Assembly: GCA_022414725.1 (NCBI GenBank)
Contig: CM039464.1
Location: forward strand, 2,564,528 to 2,628,527
Length of the DNA: 64,000 nucleotides
Source of the DNA: Microglena sp. YARC
Taxonomy: Eukaryota > Chlorophyta > Chlorophyceae > Chlamydomonadales > Chlamydomonadaceae
Direction of reading: 5' to 3'
The notes below the pieces were generated by a model. It did no database searches. It worked only from the letters and a program-made list of their open reading frames with translations, and was not told where the DNA came from. The translations under genes and the position numbers were made by a program. This document shows, piece by piece, positions 22,794 to 35,700 of this stretch; the first letter of the stretch is position 1; each line of letters begins with the position of its first letter.

Positions 22794-25700
22794 AGTGAAA
22801 TACACACTCATACACACATGCACACATAAACATATACACACATTTACACACATGTACACATAAACATATACACACATTTACACACAAATATACACGCATA
22901 CACATGCACACATAAACATATACACACACATACACATGTTCACATAAACATATACACACATGTACACACACATGAACACACAAATATACATCCACACACA
23001 TGCACACATAACATACAACCACACACATACACATATCATAACATACACCCACACACATGCACACATAACATACACACACACACATGCACATATCATAACA
23101 CACATGCACACACACCCACACACAAAGCACACATAACACTACACCCACACACACATTGCACATACATAACATACACCCACACACATGCACACATAACATA
23201 CACCCACACACACATGCACACATAACATACACCCACACACACATGCACACACCATAACATACACCACACACACATGCACACATAACATACACCCACACAC
23301 ATGCATGCACAACATAACATACACCCACACACATGCAACACATAACATGCACACACACATAACATACACCCACACACACACACATGCACACATAACATAC
23401 ACACCACACACACAGCACACACACACATACAGCATACACCCACACAACATGCACACATAACATACACCCACACACACATGCACATAATACATACACATAA
23501 CATACACACACATGCACATATCATAACACACTACACAACACACCACACACACACACATGCACACACACATACATACACCACACACACATGCACACCATAA
23601 CATACACCCACACACACTGCACACATAACATACACCCACACACATACACATGCACACATAAACATACACCCACACACATGCACACATAAGCATACACCAC
23701 ACACACACATGCACACATAACATACACCCACACACATTACATCTAGCACACAATAACATACACACCACACACATGCACACATAACATACACCCACACACA
23801 CATGCACACATAACATACACCCACACACATGCACAACATAACATACACCCCACACACACATGCACACATAACATACACCCACACACATGCACACATAACA
23901 TACCACCCACACACATGCACACATAACATACACACACACACATGCACACATAACATACACACCACACACACATGCACACATAAACATACACACCACACAC
24001 ATGCACACATAACATTACACCCACACACATGCACACATAACATACACCCACACACACAATGCACACATAACATACACCCACACACACATGCACACAATAA
24101 CATACACCCACACACACATGCACACATAACATACACCCACACACACATGCACACATAACATACACCCACACACACATGCACACATAACATACACCCACAC
24201 ACACATGCACACATAACATACACCCACACACACATGCACACATAACATACACCCACACACATGCACACATAACATACACACACACACATGCACACATAAC
24301 ATACACACACACACACATGCACACATAACATACACACACACACATGCACACATAACATACACCCACACACATGCACACATAACATACACCCACACACACA
24401 TGCACACATAACATACACCCACACACACATGCACACATAACATACACCCACACACACATGCACACATAACATACACCCACACACACATGCACACATAACA
24501 TACACCCACACACACATGCACACATAACATACACACACACACACGATGCACACATAACATAACACCCACACACATGCACACATAACATACACCCACACAC
24601 ATGCACACATAACATACACCCACACACATGCACACATAACATACACCCACACACACATGCACACATAACATACACCCACACACACATGCACACATAACAT
24701 ACACCCACACACACATGCACACATAACATACACCCACACACATGCACACAGAACATACACCCACACACATGCACACATAACATACACCACACACATGCAC
24801 ACATAACATACACCCACACACACATGCACACATAACATACACACACACACACATGCACACATAACATACACACACACACACATGCACACATAACATACAC
24901 ACACACACATGCACACATAACATACACACACACACATGCACACATAACATACACCCACACACATGCACACATAACATACACACACACACACATGCACACA
25001 TAACATACACCCACACATGCACACAGAACATACACCCACACACATGCACACATAACATACACCCACACACATGCACACAGAACATACACCCACACACACA
25101 CGCACACATAACATACACCCACACACATGCACACAGAACATACACCCACACACATGCACACATAACATACACACACACACACACATGCACACATAACATA
25201 CACACACACACACATGCACACATAACATACACACACACACACATGCACACATAACATACACACACACACATGCACACATAACATACACCCACACACACAG
25301 CACACATAACATACACACACACACACACACAATAACATTACACACACACACATGCACACATAACATACACACACACACATGCACACATAACATACACCAC
25401 ACACATGCACACATAACATACACACACACACATGCACACATAACATACACCCACACACACATGCACACATAACATACACCCACACACACATGCACACATA
25501 ACATACACCCACACACATGCACACATAACATACACCCACACACATGCACACATAACATACACACACACACATGCACACATAACATACACACACACACATG
25601 CACACATAACATACACCCACACACATGCACACATAACATACACACACACACACATGCACACATAACATACACCCACACACATGCACACAGAACATACACC

Positions 25701-26430
25701 CACACACACACGCACACATAACATACACGCACACACATGCACACATAACATACACCCACACACACATGCACAAATAACATACACACACACACACATGCAC
25801 ACATAACATACACACACACACACACATGCACACATAACATACACACACACACATGCACACATAACATACACACACACACACATGCACACATAACATACAC
25901 CCACACACACATGCACACATAACATACACACACACACACATGCACACATAACATACACACACACATGCACACATAACATACACCCACACACATGCACACA
26001 TAACATACACCCACACACACATGCACACATAACATACACCCCCACACACATGCACACATAACATACACCCACACACACATGCACACATAACATACACCCA
26101 CACACACATGCACACATAACATACACGCACACACATGCACACATAACATACACCCACACACACATGCACACATAACATACACACACACACATGCACACAT
26201 AACATACACCCACACACACATGCACACATAACATACACCCACACACATGCACACATAACATACACCCACACACACATGCACACATAACATACACCCACAC
26301 ACACATGCACACATAACATACACCCACACACATGCACACATAACATACACCCACACACATGCACACATCACATACACCCACACACATGCAGACATAACAT
26401 ACACTCACACATGCACACATAACATACACA
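22794..26430 (+). repeat. 3.6-kb CA-rich satellite (24-26-bp units)
   Basis: More than a hundred units of TGCACACATAACATACAC followed by a variable CCCACACACACA stretch. Unit length varies by two bases through CA slippage. The left part (to about 24,000) is more degenerate than the right. Open - strand frames of up to 957 codons (Cys/Val/Met/His only) are translations of the repeat and are not genes. It lies upstream of exon A and may be its intron or a promoter-proximal region. Confidence 0.92.
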
Positions 26431-26700
26431 CACAAATACAAACAATGTAAACAGTGTTTCATTTTTCGATGATGCGTCGCCATTCCGTCGCCTATCCGTA
26501 GAATGCTACGCCCCCCGGACACCCCGATATCGGGACGCGCTGCCCCCCGACCCCCCCAGGCTCCGCGCTTCGCGCTCCGCCATGCGATGGCTACGCAAAT
26601 ATCCTGAAATCAGGGTTGAGAAGCCCAAGTAGCAACTCAACCTGGACTGCAGAAATCTGAAATTAAAAACACTGAATGTAAACACGCTCACGTTCCCCAG

Positions 26701-26772
26701 GTGGATGAGATGAGTCCAGAAGAACACGAGGGGGTTATGAGGGCCTTCCTGACGGCTTTGCCTCAAGCCAAC
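26701..26772 (+). CDS. Exon A of the AP2 gene, acidic segment
   Basis: Acceptor GTTCCCCAG, donor GTAAGT, 24 codons in phase 0 at both ends: VDEMSPEEHEGVMRAF, then LTALPQAN. A likely amphipathic acidic helix. A diverged copy with a 1-nt deletion and a conserved donor (CAAGCTAAC|GTAAGTGCCTGAC) lies at about 26,872-26,937 and is probably not used, since the shift would break the frame. Confidence 0.65.
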
Positions 26773-29700
26773 GTAAGTGCCTGTCTTATGTTTAGGTCTC
26801 TAGAGTTGTCAACATCGCCCTGGTTCCAAGCTTATCGTGCGATATATCATTTGATGTCATACGATGTCGTGCAAGATGAGTCCAGAAGAACAAGAGGAGA
26901 TGATAAGGGCCTGGGGGCGGCTTTGCCTCAAGCTAACGTAAGTGCCTGACTTATGTTTAGGCCTTTCCAAATTCTGATTTTTGATATACCTGGCCTCAGC
27001 CAATCCTTCTACAACCCCCTGGTAGGTGCACTAGTGTTGTCAATATCGCCCTGGTTCCAAGCCTATCGTGCGCTATATCATATGATGCAGCGTCGCCTGC
27101 GACGCTAGAAATTGGCGGAGAGTGATCGCAAGGGAGCGACAGGTGGCAACGGAAGCGAGTTAGTTACGAGGCCGTTGGCTGACGTGTCGGGCTTCTTCGC
27201 GGTCAGACGGACGAACGGACAAATGGGTAACACTGGGGGCTCCCGCCCCCCAGAAGGGGAGGCTCTGCCAAAAATCCTCCTTGAAAAACAAACCAACATA
27301 AGCTTAAGCATACTCCCTCGTTCCGAGTAGGACAGGCCCCGCCACATCACAGGTAAGCCTAGTAGCCTACCAGTCTAGGCCTAGTGTAGTGAGACCCACC
27401 CTTTTGAGTCAAAAATCCTCCTTGTAAAAAAACCCAGCAGAGGTGTCTGGCTTATGTTGGGTTATGACAGGATTCCCCCAATCCCACTTACCAGCCCTGC
27501 CCCACCCCCCTACAGCAGCAGCCACTGGGGATTGGAGAGGAAAAATCGAAGAGGGAGCGCTCGGAAAGAGTGTCACTTCTTATGTTAAGTTATGACAGGA
27601 TTCCACCACCCCCAGCCCCTCCCCCCAACAGCAAGAGCTGCTGGGGAGTGGACAGAAGGATCGGGAGATGGAACGTCACCTCTTACTGCTAATTTCTCTT
27701 TTCATTTAAAAAAACGTAGACCCTTAGTGCTCACTGCCCCTCCCAAAACTTGTACTTGTTACCCCCACCCCACCCATCCACCCCCACCCCCACCTCCACC
27801 CCCCAGCCCCTCCCCCCCAACAGCAAGAGCACCTGGGGAGTGGAGAGAAGGATTGGGAGATGGCGTTTCTCCTCTTACTGTCGATTTCTCTTTTCATTTT
27901 CTTGAACATAGACCTCCCCCCACCCCTCCCCTCCCCCCTACAGCAACAGCTACTGGGAATGGGGAGAAGGAGCGTCCCCTCTTAGTGTTGATTTCTCTTT
28001 TCATTTTTCTCTTTTTATTTTCTTTACTTCGACCTTTAGTGCTCACTGCCCGGAAATAAGCTTTTCTTTCTTACCCCCCCCCCCCCCACCCCACCCCCCA
28101 CCCCACCCCTCCCCCCCCACAGCAACAGCTACTGGGAATGGAGAGAAAGGAGCGGAAGAGGGGGCGCTCGGAAGGAGCGTAACCTCTTACTGTTGCTTCC
28201 TCTTTTCATTTTATTTTATTTAGACCCCTAGTGCTCACTGCCCGTCGATAAGCTGTTATTTGTCCCCAACCCCAACCCCAACCCCAACCCCAACCCCAAC
28301 CCCAACCCCAACCCCAACCCCAACCCTCCCCCCTACATCATTAGCTACTGGGAAGTGAAGAGAAGGAGTGGAAGAGGGGCGCCCTTATGGAGCGTCTCCT
28401 CTTACTGTTAATTTTAATTTTTCTTTTCATTCTTCTCTTTTTATTTTATTTCATGTAGACCCCTAGTCCTTACTGCCCGTAAATAAGCTTTTATTTGTCT
28501 CCCCCCCCCCCCCCCCCCCCCCCCCCCTCGCCCCTCCTCCCCCCCCCGCACCCCCCCCCCCCTCCCATCCCCCCCTACATCAACAGCAACAGCAACAGCT
28601 ACTGGGAATGGGGAGAAGGAGCGTAACCTCTTATTGTTTATTTCTCTTTTCATTTCCTCTTTCCATTTTTGTAAACTTAGCCCCCTAGTGCTCACTGCCC
28701 AGAAATCAGCTTACCTTTGTCCCCACCCCAACCCCAAACCCAAACCCAAACCCAAACCAACCCCAACCCCAACCCCATCTCCAAACCCAAACCCAAACCA
28801 ACCCCAACCCCAACCCGCCCCTCCCCCCTACATCAACAGCCACTGGGGAGTGTACAGAAGGAGCGGAAAAGGGAGCTTCTCTTCTTACTGTTGATTTCTT
28901 TTTTCATTTTTCTCTTTTTATTTTCTTTTACCACTAGCGCTCACTGCCCGTAAATAAGCTTTATTGTGTCCCCACCACCCCCAGCCCCTTCCCCAACCCA
29001 ACCCCTACCCCTACCCCACCCCTCACCCCTACAGCAACAGCCACTGGGGAGTGGAGAGAACGATCGGAAGAGGGGGCGCCCTTATGGAGCTTCAGCAGCT
29101 CTGCCTTCCCATGTCCAGGAGTCAATGCAGGGCAGGTGAGAGTTGACATTCAGCTACTCAGCTACTTGGTTACTCAGCTACATAGATACCTCAGCTCTGC
29201 CTTCGCATGTCCAGGAGTCAATGCAGGGCAGGTGAGAGTTGACATTCAGCTACTCAGCTACTTGGTTACTCAGCTACATAGCTACCTCAGCTCTGCCTTC
29301 CCATGTCCAGGAGTCAATGCAGGGCAGGTCAGAGTTGACATTCAGCTACTCAGCTACTTGGTTACTCAGCTACATAGCTACCTCAGCTCTGCCTTCCCAT
29401 GTCCAGGAGTCAATGCAGGGCAGGTGAGAGTTGACATTCAGCTACTCAGCTACTTGGTTACTCAGCTACATAGATACCTCAGCTCTGCCTTCGCATGTCC
29501 AGGAGTCAATGCAGGGCAGGTGAGAGTTGACATTCAGCTACTCAGCTACTTGGTTACTCAGCTACATAGCTACCTCAGCTCTGCCTTCCCATGTCCAGGA
29601 GTCAATGCAGGGCAGGTCAGAGTTGACATTCAGCTACTCAGCTACTTGGTTACTCAGCTACATAGCTACCTCAGCTCTGCCTTCCCATGTCCAGGAGTCA

Positions 29701-32700
29701 ATGCAGGGCAGGTGAGAGTTGACATTCAGCTACTCAGCTACTTGGTTACTCAGCCACATAGATACCTCAGCTCTGCCTTCCCATGTCCAGGAGTCAATGC
29801 AGGGCAGGTCAGAGTTGACATTCAGCTACTCAGCTACTTGGTTACTCAGCTACATAGCTACCTCAGCTCTGCCTTCCCATGTCCAGGAGTCAATGCAGGG
29901 CAGGTGAGAGTTGACATTCAGCTACTCAGCTACTTGGTTACTCAGCCACATAGATACCTCAGCTCTGCCTTCCCATGTCCAGGAGTCAATGCAGGGCAGG
30001 TCAGAATTGACATTCAGCTACTCAGCTACTTGGTTACTCAGCTACATAGCTACCTCAGCTCTGCCTTCCCATGTCCAGGAGTCAATGCAGGGCAGGTGAG
30101 AGTTGACATTCAGCTACTCAGCTACTTGGTTACTCAGCCACATAGATACCTCAGCTCTCCCACGGCATGTCCTGGAGTCAATACTATGTGTGGCATAGTT
30201 CAGTGGTAGCCAAATAGGCTAGCGGGAAATACCTAACTTCTTGTGAACAAGTCCAAGGTGTGAAATTGGCGTCATGTAACAGGAGAGGCCGAAGCCAGGG
30301 TTTATGACTTTTTCAGGGTTTCAAACAAACTGCTTGCTCACTGTGCTCAGTGTTCAACTGACTATTTGACATTCAACATTCAGGTGGCTTGGCTTGATGT
30401 TAGCTTGCACTTGCACTGCTTGCTCACTGTGCTCACTGTTCAACCCTTTGACTTTCAAAACGCAGGAACAGGGTTGGTGTTACCATGTGCAAATCATCCA
30501 AGAAATGGAAGTCGACCAACATAGACACTTCACCACCCCATTTAATTCAATTCCCTCCCTCCCTCCCTCCCTCCCTCCCTCCCTCCCTCCCTCCCTCCCT
30601 CCCCCCAAACCCCAACAAAGTAATTAGGTTGGTGTTACCTGGTGTAATTCGTCAAAGAAATAGAAGTTGTCCAACAAAACAAAATACCACTTTATTAAAT
30701 TAAAATGCCTCTCCCTCCCTCACCCCTCCCTCCCTCCCTCCCTCCCTCCCTCCCTCCCTCCGCCTCCCCCCAGCCCCAACAAAGTAACTAGGTTGGTGTT
30801 ACCTCGTGCAAGTCGTCCAATAAATGGAAGTCGTCCAACAAAAATACTACTATTCAATTCAAATGCCTCTCCCTCCCTTCCACCCTCCCTCCCTCCCTCC
30901 CTCCCTCCCTCCCTCCCTCCCTCCGCCTCCCCCCCAGCCCCAACAAAGTAACTAGGTTGGTGTTACCTCTTGCAAGTCGTCCAACAAAAAATACTACTAT
31001 TCAATTCAACTTTCTCTCCCTCCCTTCCACCCTCCCTCCCTCCCTCCCTCCCTCCCTCCCTCCCTCCCTCCCTCCCTCCCACCCCCAGCCTCCTACCCCC
31101 ACACAGGAACTGGGTCGGTGTTACCACCTACAAATTGTCCAAGAAATGGAGGGCTTGGATTTAGAACCAAGATGGGATTCGGAAGTATGTCGGATTTGAC
31201 CTGAACATTCACACACACTCACACACTCACTCACTCACGGACACACTCACACACACATTCACTCACTCACACGCTCACACACTCAATCTCACACACACAC
31301 TCACACACACACACTCACACACACACACTCACACACTCACTTGCACACTCACACACTCACTCACAAACTCAATCACACACTCTCACACACACTCACTCAC
31401 TCACTCACACACTTACACAATCACTCACACACTCTCTCACTCACTCGCGCACACACACACACATCCACGCACTCGCACACTCACACACACATTCACTCAC
31501 ACACTCACTCACACACTCACTCACACACTCCCACTCTCACTCACACACTCACTCACTCACACACTCGCTCACTTAAATACTCACTCACACTTTCACACGC
31601 ACTCACACACGCACACGCACACACACAGGAACTGGGTTTGTGTAACCTGATGCAAATCGTCCAAGAAATGGAGGGCTCGGATTTGGAATCGAGATGGGAG
31701 TCGGAAGTGTGTCGGATCTGACCTGGACATTCACGCACACTCACTCACGCACTCACTCACACACACAATCACTCACACAAACACTCATACACTCACTCAC
31801 ACACACAATCACTCACACAAACACTCACACACTCACTCACACACACAATCACGCACTCACTCACGCACTCACTCTCACACATACACTCACTCGCACACTC
31901 TCACACTCTCACTCACACACACTCACACACTCACTCACATACACACACACACACACACACACACATACACACACACACACACACACACGCACACACACAC
32001 AGGAACTGGGTTGGTGTAACCTGGTGCAAATCGTCCAAGAAATGGAGAGCTCGGATTTGGAATCGAGATGGGAGTCGGAAGTATGTCGGATCTGACCTGA
32101 ACATTGAGGGAGCTGCCCGCATGTACGACACAGCTGCTATCATGCGATTTGGGGTGGAAGCCAACACCAACTACCCCCTTGCTGAATACCCAGGTGTGTG
32201 TGTATGTGTGCATGTGAGTGTGTGGGTGTGAGTGTGTGGGGGTATGGGTATGGGTGTGTGGGGGGGTCTGACTTGAACATTGAGGGTGCTGCCCGCATGT
32301 ACGACACAGCTGCTATCATGCGATTTGGGGTGGAGGCCAAAACCAACTACCCCCTTGCTGACTACCCAGGTGTGGGTGTGAGAGGGGGGGGAGGGGGGGC
32401 TATCATGTGATATGGGGGGGAGGATCTAGGGAAGTTGGTTGATTGTGTGTGTCTGAGGAAGGGCTGCTATCATTCAATTTTAGGTGGTGGAGAAATGAAA
32501 TGAGCTGAATTGGAATGATCTGAACTGATCTGAACTGATCTGAAGTGATCTGAACTGATCTGAAGTGACACGAACTGCCCTCGAACCATTGTCCCACATA
32601 ACCGTTTATACTGGATGGCTGTTGTGAATTGAATTCACTTTTATGCTGGATGGCTGTTGTGAATTGAATTCACTTTTATACTGGATGGCTGTTGTGAATT

Positions 32701-35700
32701 GAATTCTCTTTTATACTGGATGGCTGTTGTCCAAGTGAATTGAACTGAACTGGCCTGGCCTGGCCTGGCCTGCACTGGCCTGCAATTTGAGCATTGAACT
32801 GGACTGTTTTAACACGAACTGACCTCAAGCCATTGTCCCACATCACCTCCCAGACTTGATGGCTGTTGTCCAATTGAATTGAACTGAACTGGCCTGGCCT
32901 GCACTGGCCTGCAATTTGAGCATTGAACTGGACTGTTTTAACACGAACTGACCTCAACCCATTGTCCCTCATCACCTCCCAGACTTGATGGTTGTTGCCC
33001 AAGTGAATTGGACTGAATTGGACTGGCCTGGCCTAGACTGCACTTTGATCATTTAACTGGACTGTTTTGACACAAACTGATCTCGACCCATTTTTCCACA
33101 TCACCTCCCAGACTTGATGGTTGTTGCCCAAGTGAATTGAACTGTCCTGTTCTGAACTTTGTGAACTGAACTGAACTGAACTGAACTGGACTGGACTGAA
33201 CTGAAGGGAACTGACCTCGACCCATTGTCTGACATCCCCTTCTAGACTTGATGGCTGCTGCACAACTGAATTGAACAGAATTTGACTGGCCTAGCCTGCA
33301 CTTTGAGCATTGAACTGGACTGTTTTGACTCAAAGTGACCTCGACCCATTTCCCCACATCACCTCCCAGACTTGATGGTTGTTGCCCAATTGAATTGAAC
33401 TGAATTTGACTGGTCAAGCCTGCACTCTGAGCATTGAGCTGGACTGTTTTGACTCAAAGTGACCTGGACCCATTTTCCCACATCACCTCCCAGACTTGAT
33501 GGTTCTGCCCAATTTAATTGAACTGAATTTGACTGGCCTGGCCTAGACTGCACTTTGATCATTTAACTGGACTGTTTTGACACAAACTGATCTCGACCCA
33601 TTGTCCCACATCACCTCCCAGACTTCATGGTTATTGCCCAAGTGAATTGGACTGAATTGAACTGAATTGGACTGACTTTGGCTGGCCTAGACTGCACTAT
33701 GAGCATTGAACTGGCCTGTTTTGACACGAACTGACCTCGACCCACTGTCCCACATCCCCTTTTGTACTGGATGGCTGCTGCACAACTGAATTGAACTGAA
33801 TCTGGCTGGCCTGGCCTGCACTTTGAGCATTGAAGTGGACTGTTTTGACTCAAAGTGACCTCGCCCCATTGTCCCACATCACCTACCAGTCTGGATGGTT
33901 GTTGATAAAGTGAATTGAACTGAACTTTTGTGAACTGGAGTGAATTGAATTGAACTGGTCTGAACTTTGATAATTTAACTGAAATGAATGGATCTGACCT
34001 CGACCCATTGTCCCACTTCACCTTCTAGACTGGATGGCTTTTGTCCAAGTGAATTGAACTTAACCGGACTGGCCTGATATGAAGCTTGTGAATTTAACTA
34101 AACTGAAGTGATCTAACATCAACCCCTTGTCCCAAATCACTTCCCAGGCATGATGGCTGTTGTTCAAGCTTCGGGGCCTGGCCAACCCAGCCCAGCAACG
34201 ACACAAGCCATGACACAGGCCGGGCTGAATAGTCTCGAGCCGCTTCTGCAGAGGATGGCCTACGGATCTGCCCCCATTACCTGGGGGCCTAGCCCTCCCA
34301 GCCTCGGGACCCAGGGGGGCCCAGGGCTTCTTGGGGGGACCTCTTTTGGGGAGGGCTTAGCCCAAAGCTGTGGCATGGGGGCAAGCTTCCAAGCCATGGT
34401 TGCCGAGGCAGCAAGGGGTGTAGCTGAGCCCTATATAGCTACACCCCATGTAGCTGAACCCCACTTAGGTGAACCCCAGGTAGCAGAACCATGTGGACCG
34501 GCTTCCATGCCCTCTGCAACGGCACCTGCACAGTCACATCCTCCAGTCCAGTCAAAAAACCCAACACATATAATTTGGGGGGTACCATCACAGCCTGGCT
34601 TAGATTCAGGAGGAGCGACACAAGTAGCCTTACATTCAGGCGCACCATTGCAGTCTGCTTTGGTAGCAGGCGCACCATCAAAGCCTGGCTTAGACTCAGG
34701 AGGAGCGACACAAGCAGCCTTACATTCAGACACACCATTGCAATCTGCAGTCCAGACAGGCGCACCATCACAGCCTACCTTAGATTCAGGAGGAGCGACC
34801 CAAGCAGCCTTACAATCAGACACACCATTGCAATCTGCAGTCCAGTCAGGCGCACCATCACAGCCCGACTCAGATTCAGGAGGACTGGCCCAAGCAGCCT
34901 TACATCCAGGCGCACCATTGCAATCTGCAGTTCAGTCAGGCGCACCATCACAGCCCGACTCAGATTCAGGAGGACTGGCCCAAGCAGCCTTACATTCAGG
35001 CGCACCATTGCAATCTGCAGTCCAGTCAGGCGCACGATCACAGCCCGACTCAGATTCAGGAGGACTGGCCCAAGCAGCCTTACATTCAGGCGTACCAGCA
35101 GTCGTAGCTGCAGTAGCCAACGAATTCCAAGCAGCCTCACGATCAGGGGTACCTGGACTTGCTTCTATGCCCTCAGCAACGGTAGTTGACGCTAGTGCAA
35201 GGGCTGCAGATGCACCGGCAGAATCTGAGGACCTAGCAGCAGCAGCAACAGCAGGAGCAGAAGGAATGGCAACGGCAGTTGACGCTAGTGCAGGGGCTGC
35301 AGAAGCACCGGCAGAATCTGAGGATCTAGGAGTAGCTGCAGCAGAGGGAGCAGAGGGAGCAGAGGGAATGGAAGCAGCAGTAGGCACTAGTGCAGGAGCA
35401 GTAGAAGCGAAAGCAGCATCACAAGCTGCATTGGTGCCATCCACTCTGCCACTAGCTGCTCCACCCACAACATCCCTGAATGCCCCTTCCACGCTATCCT
35501 TGGCTGCCCTATCCACCCTGCCCCTGACCGCACTGTCCACAACATCCCTCACGGCCCCATACTCTCTATCCCTGGCTTCCCCCTCCACCTTCTCACTGGC
35601 CACCCCATCCACTTTCTCCCTCACGGCACCATCCACTCTGCCTCTGGCTGCCCCATCAACTCTGCCCCTGACCGCTCCATCCACTTTATCCCTCACCGCC

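Noticed and set aside
23531..26404. A 957-codon open frame (and several overlapping ones) on the - strand
   Set aside because: It is a translation of the CA satellite: only Cys, Val, Met, His, Ala, Gly and Tyr, open in several frames at once, with no domain.
28266..28325. Telomere-like (CCCCAA)n run
   Set aside because: Ten units inside a C-rich intron tract that elsewhere varies to CCCAAACCC and CCACCCC; more likely local slippage than an interstitial telomere.
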